The position numbers were made by a program, and so were the translations under genes. A DNA stretch of 64,000 nucleotides from an uncultured Clostridia bacterium (GTDB lineage: Bacteria > Bacillota > Clostridia > Oscillospirales > Ruminococcaceae). The number at the start of each line of letters is the position of its first letter. Within the stretch, counting starts at the first letter, position 1. The notes beneath the pieces were generated by a model. It worked only from the letters and a program-made list of their open reading frames with translations. It did no database searches and was not told the DNA's origin. Shown here one piece after another: positions 16,461 to 25,347 of the stretch. The DNA lies in NCBI GenBank assembly GCA_947625735.1, contig CANQPL010000005.1, forward strand, positions 1 to 64,000, written 5' to 3'.

Positions 16461-17591
16461 TTAACCTTGCAGCTCCCCGTGGGAAAGTGCGGTAAGATAA
16501 GCGTTTATAAATCCGTCAAGATCTCCGTCCATTACGGCGTTTATATTGCCGTTTTCAAAGTTGGTGCGGTGATCCTTGGCAAGAGTATAGGGCATGAACA
16601 CGTAGGAGCGTATCTGTGCGCCCCATGCGATCTCCTTTTTAACGCCCTTGATGTCCTCTATCTTGTCAAGATGCTCACGCTCCTTTATCTCAGCAAGCTT
16701 TGAGATAAGCATTTTCATGGCGTAATCCTTGTTCTGATACTGGCTGCGCTGTGTCTGACAGGAAACAACGATTCCCGTAGGCTTATGGGTAAGACGGACA
16801 GCGGAGCTTGTTTTGTTGACTTTCTGTCCGCCTGCGCCGCTGGCACGGTAGAAGTCTATCTCCAGATCCTCGGGGCGTATCTCGATATTAAGATCCGCAT
16901 CTCCCATTTCAGGCATTACCTCCAGCGATGCAAATGATGTCTGACGTCTGCCCGAGGAGTCAAAGGGCGAGATGCGCACCAGTCTGTGTACGCCTGTTTC
17001 CGATTTTAAGAAGCCGTAAGCGTTTATTCCCTCAACAAGTATAGACGCAGATTTGAGCCCCGCCTCATCGCCGTCCAGATAGTCAAGTGTAGTCACCTTA
17101 AATTCATGGCGTTCAGCCCAGCGGTTATACATTCTGAAAAGCATTTCCGCCCAGTCCTGCGCCTCTGTGCCGCCCGCTCCTGCGTGGAATGTAAGAATGG
17201 CGTTTTTATTGTCATATTCACCTGTGAGGAGGGTGGTGAGCTTTGTGGTTTCAAGCTGTGACTTGAATTTTTCCGCTTCTGCTTTAAGCTCTGCCACAGC
17301 GTTCTCGTCCTCCTCCTGCCCCTCCTCATAGGTAAGCTCTATCATGGTGATAGTGTCCTCCAGCAGATCGTTTAACTTCTTGTAATCTGCTGCCACAGCC
17401 TCATTCTGCTTTATTTTCTGCATAACCTTCTGTGAATTTTCCAGATCGTCCCAGAAGCCGTTTTCGGCGGATCTTTCCTGTAACTGCTTTGTTTCTTCAT
17501 TCAGCTTGTCGATATTCAGGATAACATAAAGATCCTTCATATCTTTCCTGTAGCCCTCAAGCTCCAATTTAAGTTCATCAAGTAGCAACAT
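16461..17591 (-). CDS. prfB: Peptide chain release factor 2 (no programmed frameshift)
   Basis: Recognises UGA and UAA stop codons and triggers peptide release. The stop-reading motif SPF (in RISPFDSSGRR) and the catalytic GGQ (in SGAGGQKVNK) are intact; length is 376 residues. In many bacteria prfB carries an in-frame UGA near codon 25 that requires a +1 shift; here the first codons run continuously from an ATG with GGAGG six bases upstream, and no CUUUGA site or internal stop exists. Autoregulation by frameshifting has therefore been lost or was never present. Confidence 0.96.
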   Translation of the reverse strand: MLLLDELKLELEGYRKDMKDLYVILNIDKLNEETKQLQERSAENGFWDDLENSQKVMQKIKQNEAVAADYKKLNDLLEDTITMIELTYEEGQEEDENAVAELKAEAEKFKSQLETTKLTTLLTGEYDNKNAILTFHAGAGGTEAQDWAEMLFRMYNRWAERHEFKVTTLDYLDGDEAGLKSASILVEGINAYGFLKSETGVHRLVRISPFDSSGRRQTSFASLEVMPEMGDADLNIEIRPEDLEIDFYRASGAGGQKVNKTSSAVRLTHKPTGIVVSCQTQRSQYQNKDYAMKMLISKLAEIKEREHLDKIEDIKGVKKEIAWGAQIRSYVFMPYTLAKDHRTNFENGNINAVMDGDLDGFINAYLTALSHGELQG

Positions 17592-17642
17592 AATTTTCCT
17601 CCATGTTCTGTTTTTTGATAATAGGGATAATTCATATCATCG

Positions 17643-18110
17643 TCAGAACATTGCTCCCTTTTTCTTCATTTCAATATAGGCATTAAGCGGCGATCTTACA
17701 GGAGGACTTATATCCTCGGGCAGATGCTCTGTATCAAAGAACACAAGCTCAGTCACTTCCCCCTCCTGACAACAGAGTGTTCCCGAATACCTGCGGCATA
17801 TATAAACAATGTCAATAGTGCTTACCTCGTCGCCGTTGGGGTAGATATAATGCTGCTCCTCTCCCGAAAAAACGCCGAACAGTATTAGCTCCTCTGCATA
17901 AAGCCCCGTTTCCTCAAAAAGCTCCCTTTTTGCGGCGTCCTCCACGCGCTCAAACAGCTCCACAGAGCCGCCGCAGTAGCCCCACATACCGTTGTCGGCA
18001 CGCTTCTGGAGAAGCACCTGCCCCTTTTCGTTTTCAACGATAACGCTTGCACAGGTGTGGACTATGGGACTGTGTCCCACATATTTTCTGAGTTCGGATA
18101 CATATCCCAT
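17643..18110 (-). CDS. Nudix hydrolase
   Basis: Hydrolyses nucleoside diphosphates linked to another moiety; the substrate is not predictable. The Nudix box GGSVELFERVEDAAKRELFEE is present at about residues 47-67, followed by TGL, in a protein of 155 residues. It lies 16 bp after the nitroreductase gene and 51 bp before prfB, so it may share their transcript. Confidence 0.9.
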   Translation of the reverse strand: MGYVSELRKYVGHSPIVHTCASVIVENEKGQVLLQKRADNGMWGYCGGSVELFERVEDAAKRELFEETGLYAEELILFGVFSGEEQHYIYPNGDEVSTIDIVYICRRYSGTLCCQEGEVTELVFFDTEHLPEDISPPVRSPLNAYIEMKKKGAMF

Positions 18111-18126
18111 ATCCTCACCCCCTTTT

Positions 18127-18672
18127 TCAGAAAAATCTTGCTATCTCTCCGGGCGATCTGCGGGGAGGCATTTTCGGTTCATAGCTGTAATAGCCCAGCG
18201 CAATGGCGGCACTGACCTTTTCATTTTCGGGAAGTCCCAGAAGAGAATGGAGCCTGTCAAAATCCACTATCCCCATAATAACGCTGCCTACGCCCATTGT
18301 ATGAGCCGCAAGGCAGAAAGTCTGTGCGGCAATTCCCGCATCGTACATTTCCCAGCGGTCGCCCATAGCGGGAGTGGTATAACTGCCGTCAGGCTCAAAT
18401 CCCGCAATACCCGTAACTGTGGACTCCACAGCAAGGGCTGCACACTCTGCAATTGTAGCGCCGTTTTTGGAAAAGCTCATAACGGCAGTTTCCGAGATAT
18501 TTTTTAAAAGCTCCTTGTCTGTTATGATGTTCCACCTTGCGGTCTGGCTGTTTTTCCATGAGGGAGCATAGGAGGCTGCGCTCACTATCTCGTCAAGAGT
18601 TTCCCTTGTAAGCTCCCTGTCCGTAAAATGCCGCACACTTCTGCGGGTCTTGATACATTCCATAGCGTCCAT
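18127..18672 (-). CDS. Nitroreductase-family flavoprotein
   Basis: FMN-dependent NAD(P)H oxidoreductase family, about 181 residues. The N-terminal RRSVRHF flavin-binding motif, SWKNSQTARW, and C-terminal ALGYYSYEPKMPPRR are typical. Start chosen at ATG 18672, nine bases after GGAG; a TTG two codons earlier is less likely. Physiological substrate unknown. It is cotranscribed in all likelihood with the Nudix gene downstream. Confidence 0.88.
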   Translation of the reverse strand: MDAMECIKTRRSVRHFTDRELTRETLDEIVSAASYAPSWKNSQTARWNIITDKELLKNISETAVMSFSKNGATIAECAALAVESTVTGIAGFEPDGSYTTPAMGDRWEMYDAGIAAQTFCLAAHTMGVGSVIMGIVDFDRLHSLLGLPENEKVSAAIALGYYSYEPKMPPRRSPGEIARFF

Positions 18673-18706
18673 ATCCAAAAACTCCTTTTAATATATTTTT
18701 TTAGGA

Positions 18707-19111
18707 TCATATTTTTTCAAGAGCAGTTTTAAGGTCATTAAGATACTGCTCCTGCTGCTTTTTTAAAAAGCCTTTTACAAAGGGCTTCATAAACAATTTT
18801 TTAGCGGTAACGTTTTCGGTAAATTCGATCTCCGTCTGTCCGTCCTTATGGGTGAAAACGCCCGTCCAATGCCCTGTCATATTGATATTTTCCATATCAT
18901 ATCAAAATTCCCACCTTTTCAGCGGTTCGCAGACAGTCACCGTAAAGGTTGTGGCAAAGCCGTCTTTCGTGTATTCTACGAATACCCCTTCGCTTTTTAT
19001 CTCTGTCCTGTCAAGGTCACTGCGCCAACCGCAGTCACGGACAGATGTGACTATATCCCAAACCCTTTGAGTATCATAGGGCAGCGTTGCTTTTACAGCC
19101 GAAACAGGCAT
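18707..19111 (-). pseudogene. SRPBCC-family gene interrupted by an in-frame TGA
   Basis: The first part (MPVSAVKATLPYDTQRVWDI to CEPLKRWEF) ends at TGA 18902-18904; after TGA TAT the same frame continues DMENINMTGHWTGVFTHKDG to KTALEKI. Relatives I recall read RWEF-DMEN without a gap, so a six-base insertion (TGATAT or equivalent) introduced the stop. The SRPBCC/START-like fold binds lipids or aromatic ligands. Start at ATG 19111 follows GGAGG. Selenocysteine recoding is unlikely since the TGA sits in an extra pair of codons. A second short product could start at ATG 18895. Confidence 0.75.
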
Positions 19112-19144
19112 TTGCATTTCCTCCGTTTTTATTTAATGATAATG

Positions 19145-19615
19145 TCATGTATTCACGATACGCACCATACTTTCAGAGTACGGCTCCTCAAATCGTGAAA
19201 GACATTTGCTTAACAATCCCTCATCAACATAATATTCATTTTCATGAGTATATGAATTTCTCTTTTCAATATTTCTTTTATGGGAGATATCATCAATATC
19301 CATATAATACCAGCAGAACTCCAGTCCCTTTTCTCTGAAAAATGCCGATACCTCCGCTCTCTGCGCCGCCGTCCAGAATCCCCAGTCCAGTATCACATCG
19401 ACCGACATTCTCCCAATATCGGCAGCACGGTCAAGAAGATATTTTTGCAGGTCACGGGCAAGGATATCATAAGCCCCGCTGTCAAGGGAAATATGCCTGT
19501 CTATTGTCCGTGAAAGCTCATCGCAGGAAAGAATAACGGCATTTTTTTCACGGGAAAGCCGCTTTGCAAAATATGTTTTGCCGCTGCATATTTTCCCGCA
19601 TATAAGATGTATCAT
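19145..19615 (-). CDS. Small P-loop kinase (AAA/zeta-kinase-like)
   Basis: 156 residues with a P-loop GKICSGKT at 7-14, a probable Walker B region VDVILDWGFW and downstream arginines (KRNIEKRN) of the lid. The layout is that of small-molecule kinases sometimes called AAA_33; the substrate is unknown. It overlaps the CLC transporter gene by four bases and is at the end of the polyamine run, but nothing ties it to polyamines beyond position. Confidence 0.78.
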   Translation of the reverse strand: MIHLICGKICSGKTYFAKRLSREKNAVILSCDELSRTIDRHISLDSGAYDILARDLQKYLLDRAADIGRMSVDVILDWGFWTAAQRAEVSAFFREKGLEFCWYYMDIDDISHKRNIEKRNSYTHENEYYVDEGLLSKCLSRFEEPYSESMVRIVNT

Positions 19616-20901
19616 GTATCCTCCTCCATGTGTGTCATCTCCTCCATTGTATGGGGAGAGTCAGGTTCATGACTGAGCTTTCCGTCATAGAATTTCTGCG
19701 CGCTGTAAAGTCCCGAAAATCCCGACAGCATATAGGATAAGCCCACTGCCAATGCATAATAGGGAAGTCCCTCCGCTCCGAAAAGCTCCACCGACAGCAC
19801 AAGCGATGCAAAGGGGCAGTTGGTAACGCCGCAGAATACCGCCGCCGCTCCCAGTCCTGCTCCGAATGATGGGTCAAGACCCAGAAGAGGTCCGTAATAG
19901 CAGCCGAAAACCGCTCCCGTAAACAAACTGGGGACTATCTCGCCGCCCTTAAATCCCGCTCCTAAAGTAAGGGCGGTAAACAGTATTTTCAGAATAAAGG
20001 CTTCGGGACGGCTCTCCCCCGCAAAGGCACGGTTTATTACATCTGTACCCGCTCCGTTATAGTCAAAGCTGCCTGTCAGCTTAAATACAAGCATGGAAAG
20101 CGCCGCAACCGTTACACCGCCAACTGTTACACGCAGATAAACATTGGGCAGCAGCTTTTTGTAAAGCTCTGCTGTCTTTTCCATAACAAAGCAGAAAAGC
20201 ATACTTATAAGAGCGGTGAGTATTCCCAGAACAGTTACTCTTGCAAGGGTAACAGCGGAATGTCCGTCAAATACAGGTACCGATCTTACTGTAAAGAAGG
20301 TAGGTTCAACGCCTATATCCCTTGCGGTAAGAGCGGCAGTCAGAGCGGCAATAAGACAGGGCAGTATTGCGCTGTAGTAGCTTATTCCCACCACAGTCAC
20401 TTCAATAGCAAACATTGCCGATGCCGCAGGTGTGCCGAAAAGTGCCGCAAAGCCCGCAGCCATGCCGCACATGGTGAGCATAGCCCGCTCTCTTTCGGAA
20501 AAATTCAGTATCCTTCCCACAGGTGATGCAAGGCTGCCGCCAAGCTGCAAGGCTGCTCCCTCACGTCCCGCAGAGCCGCCTGTAAGATGAGTAAGGAACG
20601 TAGCCGCCGCAATAAGAGGCGCAGTTCTGAGCCTTATATCCTCCTCACCTCTTGCACCTCGGATAATAGCGTTTGTACCCTTGTCGTCCCTCATTCCCAC
20701 AGCCGAGTAGAGCCACACTATAAGCAAGCCCGCAAGGGGCATAAGACAGATAAAGGGTACAGGGTGTTCCTGCCGCAGCTTAGTAACCCTGTCAAGACCT
20801 ATGTGGAAGAACGCTCCTGCAATTCCCACAACAACTCCCACCACAACGGCAACTGCAAACCATTTAAAGAAAATAAAATACCGATGAAGCGTCCTTTTCA
20901 T
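19612..20901 (-). CDS. CLC-family anion transporter, possibly fluoride type
   Basis: About 429 residues with 10-12 hydrophobic segments. The three pore motifs differ from chloride CLCs: GTNAII where GSGIP is usual, GGSAGREGAALQ with GREGA in place of GREGP, and GFKGGEIVP in place of GGIFAP. These changes resemble the CLC-F fluoride/proton antiporters, so fluoride export is plausible but not proven. Start ATG 20901 overlaps the speB stop as ATGA; a TTG at 20907 is an alternative. No fluoride riboswitch is visible because the gene is embedded in the operon. Confidence 0.82.
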   Translation of the reverse strand: MKRTLHRYFIFFKWFAVAVVVGVVVGIAGAFFHIGLDRVTKLRQEHPVPFICLMPLAGLLIVWLYSAVGMRDDKGTNAIIRGARGEEDIRLRTAPLIAAATFLTHLTGGSAGREGAALQLGGSLASPVGRILNFSERERAMLTMCGMAAGFAALFGTPAASAMFAIEVTVVGISYYSAILPCLIAALTAALTARDIGVEPTFFTVRSVPVFDGHSAVTLARVTVLGILTALISMLFCFVMEKTAELYKKLLPNVYLRVTVGGVTVAALSMLVFKLTGSFDYNGAGTDVINRAFAGESRPEAFILKILFTALTLGAGFKGGEIVPSLFTGAVFGCYYGPLLGLDPSFGAGLGAAAVFCGVTNCPFASLVLSVELFGAEGLPYYALAVGLSYMLSGFSGLYSAQKFYDGKLSHEPDSPHTMEEMTHMEEDT

Positions 20902-21770
20902 GGACAAAGCACCGCCAGCAGCAGTTCACGGAGCAGCTTGCAGGCAATGGCTGTAGATGCGCCGCTCTGATCGTAATGGGGCGAAAGCTCATTAAGATCT
21001 GCACCGATAATATCAAGCTCCCTGCCTATCATAATGACAGCTTCAAGGATCTCATTAAAGGACGCCCCTCCTGCCTCGGGAGTACCCGTTCCGCAGAAAA
21101 ATGCAGGATCCAGAACGTCAAAATCAATTGTAAGATAAACCCTTTTACCTTTAAGCCTTTCTATTACACGGGGAAGCGCTCCGAAGTCAACGCCCTGCAC
21201 CTTTGTGGGAAACATTTCGGTGTGATTTTTTGCAAACAGAAATTCCTCCCTGTCGCCGCTTCTTATGCCGAACTGGAAGATCCTGCCGTCTCCCACAATG
21301 TCGTGACAACGGCGGATAACACAGGCATGGGAAAGCCGCTGCCCCAGATACTCCTCTCTCAGATCGGCATGAGCGTCAAAATGGATAAGGTAAATATCAT
21401 TATCATACTTCTTTGCACAGGCTCTGAACGCTCCCAGCGTTACAAGATGCTCGCCGCCCAGCATAACAGGCAGCTTTCCCGCAGAAAGTATTTCGGCTGT
21501 CCTGTTTTCTATATCCTCAAGAGCCGATTCCGGAGATCCGAAGCGCAGCTCCAGATTACCCGAATCAAATACCCGGATATCCGAAAGATCCTTATCCTGA
21601 TAGGGCGAATAAGTCTCTATCCCGAAGCTCTCCCCCCGTATGGCGGCAGGACCGAATCTTGCTCCGGGACGGTATGATGTGGTGGAGTCAAAGGGTGCGC
21701 CGAAAATCACCGCAGATGCTTCATCAAAGCCGCTTTCACAGCCGATAAAGGCATTTATCTCATTTTGCAT
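20898..21770 (-). CDS. speB: Agmatinase
   Basis: Binuclear manganese ureohydrolase that converts agmatine to putrescine and urea. Metal ligands appear in GGEH, DAHAD and DFDVLDP; length (290) is typical. Context strongly favours agmatinase over arginase: speA-type decarboxylase, speE and speD lie immediately upstream in the same orientation. The start overlaps the speE 3' end by 11 bases with GGAG upstream. Confidence 0.93.
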   Translation of the reverse strand: MQNEINAFIGCESGFDEASAVIFGAPFDSTTSYRPGARFGPAAIRGESFGIETYSPYQDKDLSDIRVFDSGNLELRFGSPESALEDIENRTAEILSAGKLPVMLGGEHLVTLGAFRACAKKYDNDIYLIHFDAHADLREEYLGQRLSHACVIRRCHDIVGDGRIFQFGIRSGDREEFLFAKNHTEMFPTKVQGVDFGALPRVIERLKGKRVYLTIDFDVLDPAFFCGTGTPEAGGASFNEILEAVIMIGRELDIIGADLNELSPHYDQSGASTAIACKLLRELLLAVLCP

Positions 21771-22617
21771 TTTCCAGCAGCTCCTTTACATAGTTTGGTA
21801 TGGCAAAACAGCCCTTATGCAGTTCGGTGTTGTAATATCTTGTTTTTAACCCAAGCCCGTTCCAGCGTTCCTCATCTAAAGCAAGAGGATCGACAGTCTT
21901 TGAAGCAAAGCCGAAAAGCCAGTGTCCCGAGGGGTATGTGGGGATATGCGCCTGATACACTCTGCATATGGGGAAAAATTCTCGTATACGCTTGTGGGCT
22001 CTCTGCATTGCCGCAGCGTCCTCCTTGTAATAGGGACTTTCATGCTGATTTATAAGTATGCCGTCTGCGGTAAGAGCGTTGTAGCAGTTGCCGTAAAATT
22101 CACTTGTAAAAAGTCCCTCTCCCGGTCCGAACGGGTCTGTGCTGTCAACAATAATAAGATCGTAGAGATCGGCTTTTGTGCGGACAAAACGCAGTCCGTC
22201 CTCAAAATATATGGTAACTCTCGGGTCGGACAGCTTTGATGCTGTCTGCGGCAGATACTCACGGCATACCCTTACCACCTCTTCGTCTATCTCCACCATG
22301 TCTATATGTTCAATGCTTTCGTAGCGGGTAAGCTCTCTTATGGTGCCGCCGTCTCCTGCCCCGATAACAAGGACACTTTTTACATCGGGATTTGCTGCCA
22401 TTGCCACATGGGTTATCATTTCATGGTAGATAAATTCGTCCTTTTCGGTAAGCATCATAAGTCCGTCAAGAGTGAGAAATCTGCCGAATTCGGGACTTTC
22501 AAACACGTCTATCCTCTGAAATTCGCTTTTGCCGCAGTAAAGCTGCTTGTCTGTGCGGATAGACATTTTCACATCGGGTGAATGATATTCGGTAAACCAC
22601 AATTCCATAATATGCAC
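21760..22617 (-). CDS. speE: Spermidine synthase
   Basis: Transfers an aminopropyl group from decarboxylated SAM to putrescine. The protein (285 residues) contains the N-terminal beta domain with WFTE and YQ-type residues, the nucleotide motif GAGDGGTIRE, and the catalytic region IIVDSTDPFGPGEGLFT. It lies 12 bp after the decarboxylase gene and overlaps speB, fitting a single polyamine operon. Confidence 0.95.
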   Translation of the reverse strand: MHIMELWFTEYHSPDVKMSIRTDKQLYCGKSEFQRIDVFESPEFGRFLTLDGLMMLTEKDEFIYHEMITHVAMAANPDVKSVLVIGAGDGGTIRELTRYESIEHIDMVEIDEEVVRVCREYLPQTASKLSDPRVTIYFEDGLRFVRTKADLYDLIIVDSTDPFGPGEGLFTSEFYGNCYNALTADGILINQHESPYYKEDAAAMQRAHKRIREFFPICRVYQAHIPTYPSGHWLFGFASKTVDPLALDEERWNGLGLKTRYYNTELHKGCFAIPNYVKELLENAK

Positions 22618-22629
22618 CTTTCCATAAAT

Positions 22630-24078
22630 CTACGCTTTTATTACCCTTATCTTCTCTATATTCATATCCTCCGTACCCGTCATAAAGCAGCCCCGCTCCT
22701 TGCTGTAGATGATATTGTCGATAATGTCGGGGGTAAGCAGCTCGCCGGGGGCTATAATGGGGATACCCGGAGGATAGCACATGACAAATTCGCAGGAAAC
22801 TCGTCCTGCGCTTTCCTTAATGGGAAGCACTTCCTGTTCACCGTAAAAGGCGGCTTTGGGGGACATGACTATCTGCGGATTTATATATTCATGATCCACA
22901 GCCTCTGCGCTGTCCCGTCCGAATCTGCGCTTTATCTCCGTAAGAGCGGAAACAAGCCTTTCTATATCCTTCCAGCGGTCGCCCGGAGACATTATGGCAA
23001 GCACATTTCCTATATCTCCCAGCTCCATCTGTATATCATAGCTGTCACGGAGGATATCGTATACCTCTATACCCGTAAGACCTATCCCCCTTGTGTATAT
23101 TGACAGCTTTGTCTTATCAAAGGCGAAGATGTCGCTGCCGTTTACAAGCTCATCAGAATAGGCATAATAGCCGCCTATGGCGTTTATCTCCCTGCGGGCA
23201 TATTCTGCGGAGCTTACCATTCGGGCGCAAAGCTCTTTTCCCTCGGCGGCATAGTACTTCCTTGCTATATCCAGACTTGAAAGCAGCAGATATGAACCGC
23301 TTGTAGTCTGTGTCAGATTTATGACCGAACGCACATGACCTTCTGTAAGTCCCGCATTCTTTCCCACCAGCAGAAAGCTGCTCTGGGTAAGAGAACCGCC
23401 TGTTTTGTGCATGGACACCGCCGCCATATCCGCTCCCGCCGCCATTGCCGAAAGGGGCATATTTTCTCCGAAATACAGATGTGTACCGTGTGCCTCGTCT
23501 GCCAGCACTTTCATGCCGTGAGCGTGTGCTGTCTGCACTATCCGCTTAATGTCGGTGCATATGCCGTAATAGGTGGGATTATTTACAAAAACAGCCTTTG
23601 CGTCAGGGTTGCGGGCTATGGCTTTTTCCACATTATCCGCACTCATGCCCAGAGGTATACCAAGTCTCCTGTCAACTCCCGGGTCAACATAAACAGGTAT
23701 AACTCCGCTTATTATCAGGGCGTTAATTGCACTTCTGTGGACATTGCGGGGAATGATTATCTTATCCCCCTCCCTGCACACCGACAGTATCATGGACTGT
23801 ACCGAAGAGGTAGTGCCGTTTACCATAAAAAAGCAGTGACCTGCCCCGAAAGCCTCGGCAGCAAGTCGCTCAGCGTCCCGTATTACCGAAACGGGGTGGC
23901 AAAGATTGTCAAGGGGCTTCATGGAATTGACATCTACATTCATGCAGGTCTGCCCCAGAAACTCCGTAAGCAGGGGATTTCCCTTGCCGTGCTTATGCCC
24001 GGGCACATCAAAGGGAACGACTCGTGTTTCGTTATATTTCATAAGCGCTTCATAGATAGGCGCACAGGTCTGATCCAT
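22630..24078 (-). CDS. speA: Arginine decarboxylase, PLP fold-type I (Orn/Lys/Arg family)
   Basis: 482 residues of the short Gram-positive Orn/Lys/Arg decarboxylase family (B. subtilis SpeA type). The PLP lysine lies in SMHKTGGSLTQSS, and the N-terminal substrate loop DVPGHKHGKGN and conserved DEAHG are present. Sequence alone does not separate arginine from lysine, but the neighbouring agmatinase makes arginine the likely substrate: arginine to agmatine to putrescine to spermidine. It sits 21 bp after speD. Confidence 0.9.
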   Translation of the reverse strand: MDQTCAPIYEALMKYNETRVVPFDVPGHKHGKGNPLLTEFLGQTCMNVDVNSMKPLDNLCHPVSVIRDAERLAAEAFGAGHCFFMVNGTTSSVQSMILSVCREGDKIIIPRNVHRSAINALIISGVIPVYVDPGVDRRLGIPLGMSADNVEKAIARNPDAKAVFVNNPTYYGICTDIKRIVQTAHAHGMKVLADEAHGTHLYFGENMPLSAMAAGADMAAVSMHKTGGSLTQSSFLLVGKNAGLTEGHVRSVINLTQTTSGSYLLLSSLDIARKYYAAEGKELCARMVSSAEYARREINAIGGYYAYSDELVNGSDIFAFDKTKLSIYTRGIGLTGIEVYDILRDSYDIQMELGDIGNVLAIMSPGDRWKDIERLVSALTEIKRRFGRDSAEAVDHEYINPQIVMSPKAAFYGEQEVLPIKESAGRVSCEFVMCYPPGIPIIAPGELLTPDIIDNIIYSKERGCFMTGTEDMNIEKIRVIKA

Positions 24079-24099
24079 GCCTCTTACCCCCTTATGCGG

Positions 24100-24894
24100 T
24101 CAGAAAATGTTCATGCCGCTGAAGATCTCGATCATCTCACGGCGGAGAAGATCGTTTATTTCAAGCCGTCTTTTGGGTGCCAGCTCATAGGTATCGGTAT
24201 TGAAAAGATAATTTTGCAGGAAAATTTCCTTTATCATCATTTTTGTATGGAAAATATTAGCCTGATAAACATTTATATCTATAGCATCGTACTTCTCCAG
24301 AGTCTGAGCGGAGATGTAATTCTGTATTGATGTGATATCATGGTCGATAAAGAGCTTTTTTCCCTTTTCGTCACGGGTAAATCCTCTTACCCTGTAATCA
24401 ATGGTGATTATATCCGAATCAAAGCTGCCGATAAGGTAGTCAAGGGATTTAAGGGGGGTTATCTCCCCGCAGGTGGACACATCAATATCTACTCTGAAAG
24501 TGGTGATTGCATTGTCGGGGTGAAACTCGGGATAGGTATGCACTGTCAGATGGCTCTTGTCAAGATGTCCCGCTATATCCTCTCTGCGGGGAACGCCTCT
24601 CATGTCCATGCCTGCCACACCCTTGTGATCCTCCGCAATAAGCAGAGTGACAGAAGCCCCCTGCGGCTCGTAATCCTGCTTTGAGATATTAAGAACATGA
24701 GCGCCTATAGCCTCAGTAACGTCACAAAGTATCTTTGTAAGACGCTCCGAATTATACTGCTCATCAATATATTTTATATAGTCCTGCTGCTCCCTCTGGC
24801 TTTTGGCGTAGCAGATATCATATATATTAAAGCTTAATGTCTTTGTAAGATTATTGAAGCCGTAGAGCTTGAGCTTTTCATTCAACCCTAACAT
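24100..24894 (-). CDS. speD: S-adenosylmethionine decarboxylase proenzyme
   Basis: Pyruvoyl enzyme that provides decarboxylated SAM for spermidine synthesis. It is the long E. coli-type SpeD (264 residues), with the self-cleavage site in [13 protein letters not shown], where the serine becomes the pyruvoyl group. ATG 24894 follows AAAGGA; a GTG one codon earlier is an alternative. First gene of the polyamine operon, with a clear promoter upstream. Confidence 0.94.
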   Translation of the reverse strand: MLGLNEKLKLYGFNNLTKTLSFNIYDICYAKSQREQQDYIKYIDEQYNSERLTKILCDVTEAIGAHVLNISKQDYEPQGASVTLLIAEDHKGVAGMDMRGVPRREDIAGHLDKSHLTVHTYPEFHPDNAITTFRVDIDVSTCGEITPLKSLDYLIGSFDSDIITIDYRVRGFTRDEKGKKLFIDHDITSIQNYISAQTLEKYDAIDINVYQANIFHTKMMIKEIFLQNYLFNTDTYELAPKRRLEINDLLRREMIEIFSGMNIF

Positions 24895-24923
24895 CACGTT
24901 CCTTTCAGATATGCATTATATAT

Positions 24924-24952
24924 ATAATAAACAAAATCGACAAAAAAGTCAA
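24924..24952 (-). promoter_or_regulatory. Promoter of the polyamine operon
   Basis: On the minus strand TTGACT (24952-24947) and TATTAT (24929-24924) are 17 bp apart, just upstream of speD. No riboswitch-like structure is seen between promoter and gene. Confidence 0.7.
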
Positions 24953-25024
24953 GAGTTTTACAAAATTTTTTCTTACACATCACTGTCCGATCTCTGTTTT
25001 ACCGCATAAGATAATGTATCGGAG

Positions 25025-25342
25025 GTGGTCTTTACGGAAAATATCCTTATCCTTGTATTCGTGTTCACATTATCCGCCGAATGTGCGGTGGGGGTATGGG
25101 CTGTGCGGACCTCGTACCCCGCTGATGAGCTGCTCCTTACGATACGTGTAAGGAGAGATACCGAATGTATTGAGGGGATAATGCGGGAGGCTCTTTCCTG
25201 CGCTGTCTGCTGCTCGATGCATTGCAGGATACTCCTCTGCTGCGCTGCCGACACAGATGAGGAAACACTTGACATATGCAGACGTTTTTCCCGTGAAAAC
25301 GCTGTTTTCGAGGTCATTACCGATACATCGGAAAATGTATAG
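25025..25342 (+). CDS. Small protein with N-terminal membrane helix, unknown
   Basis: About 105 residues: a hydrophobic helix (7-27), then a domain with several cysteines and the phrase CCAADTDEETLDICRRF. The layout resembles small clostridial proteins of unknown role. The start is uncertain: GTG 25025 overlaps the obvious GGAGG (25021-25025), which would suit a start a few bases later, yet no in-frame ATG exists there. The gene is divergent from speD and ends 5 bp before the convergent membrane protein. Confidence 0.5.
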   Translation: MVFTENILILVFVFTLSAECAVGVWAVRTSYPADELLLTIRVRRDTECIEGIMREALSCAVCCSMHCRILLCCAADTDEETLDICRRFSRENAVFEVITDTSENV

Positions 25343-25347
25343 GCTCA

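Noticed and set aside
18902..18904. Selenocysteine codon in the SRPBCC gene
   Set aside because: The TGA falls in a two-codon insertion rather than at a conserved Cys position, and I see no obvious downstream hairpin of SECIS type.
23335..24330. 331-codon open frame on the plus strand
   Set aside because: Antisense to speA and speD, rich in His, Cys and Tyr with no recognisable domain.
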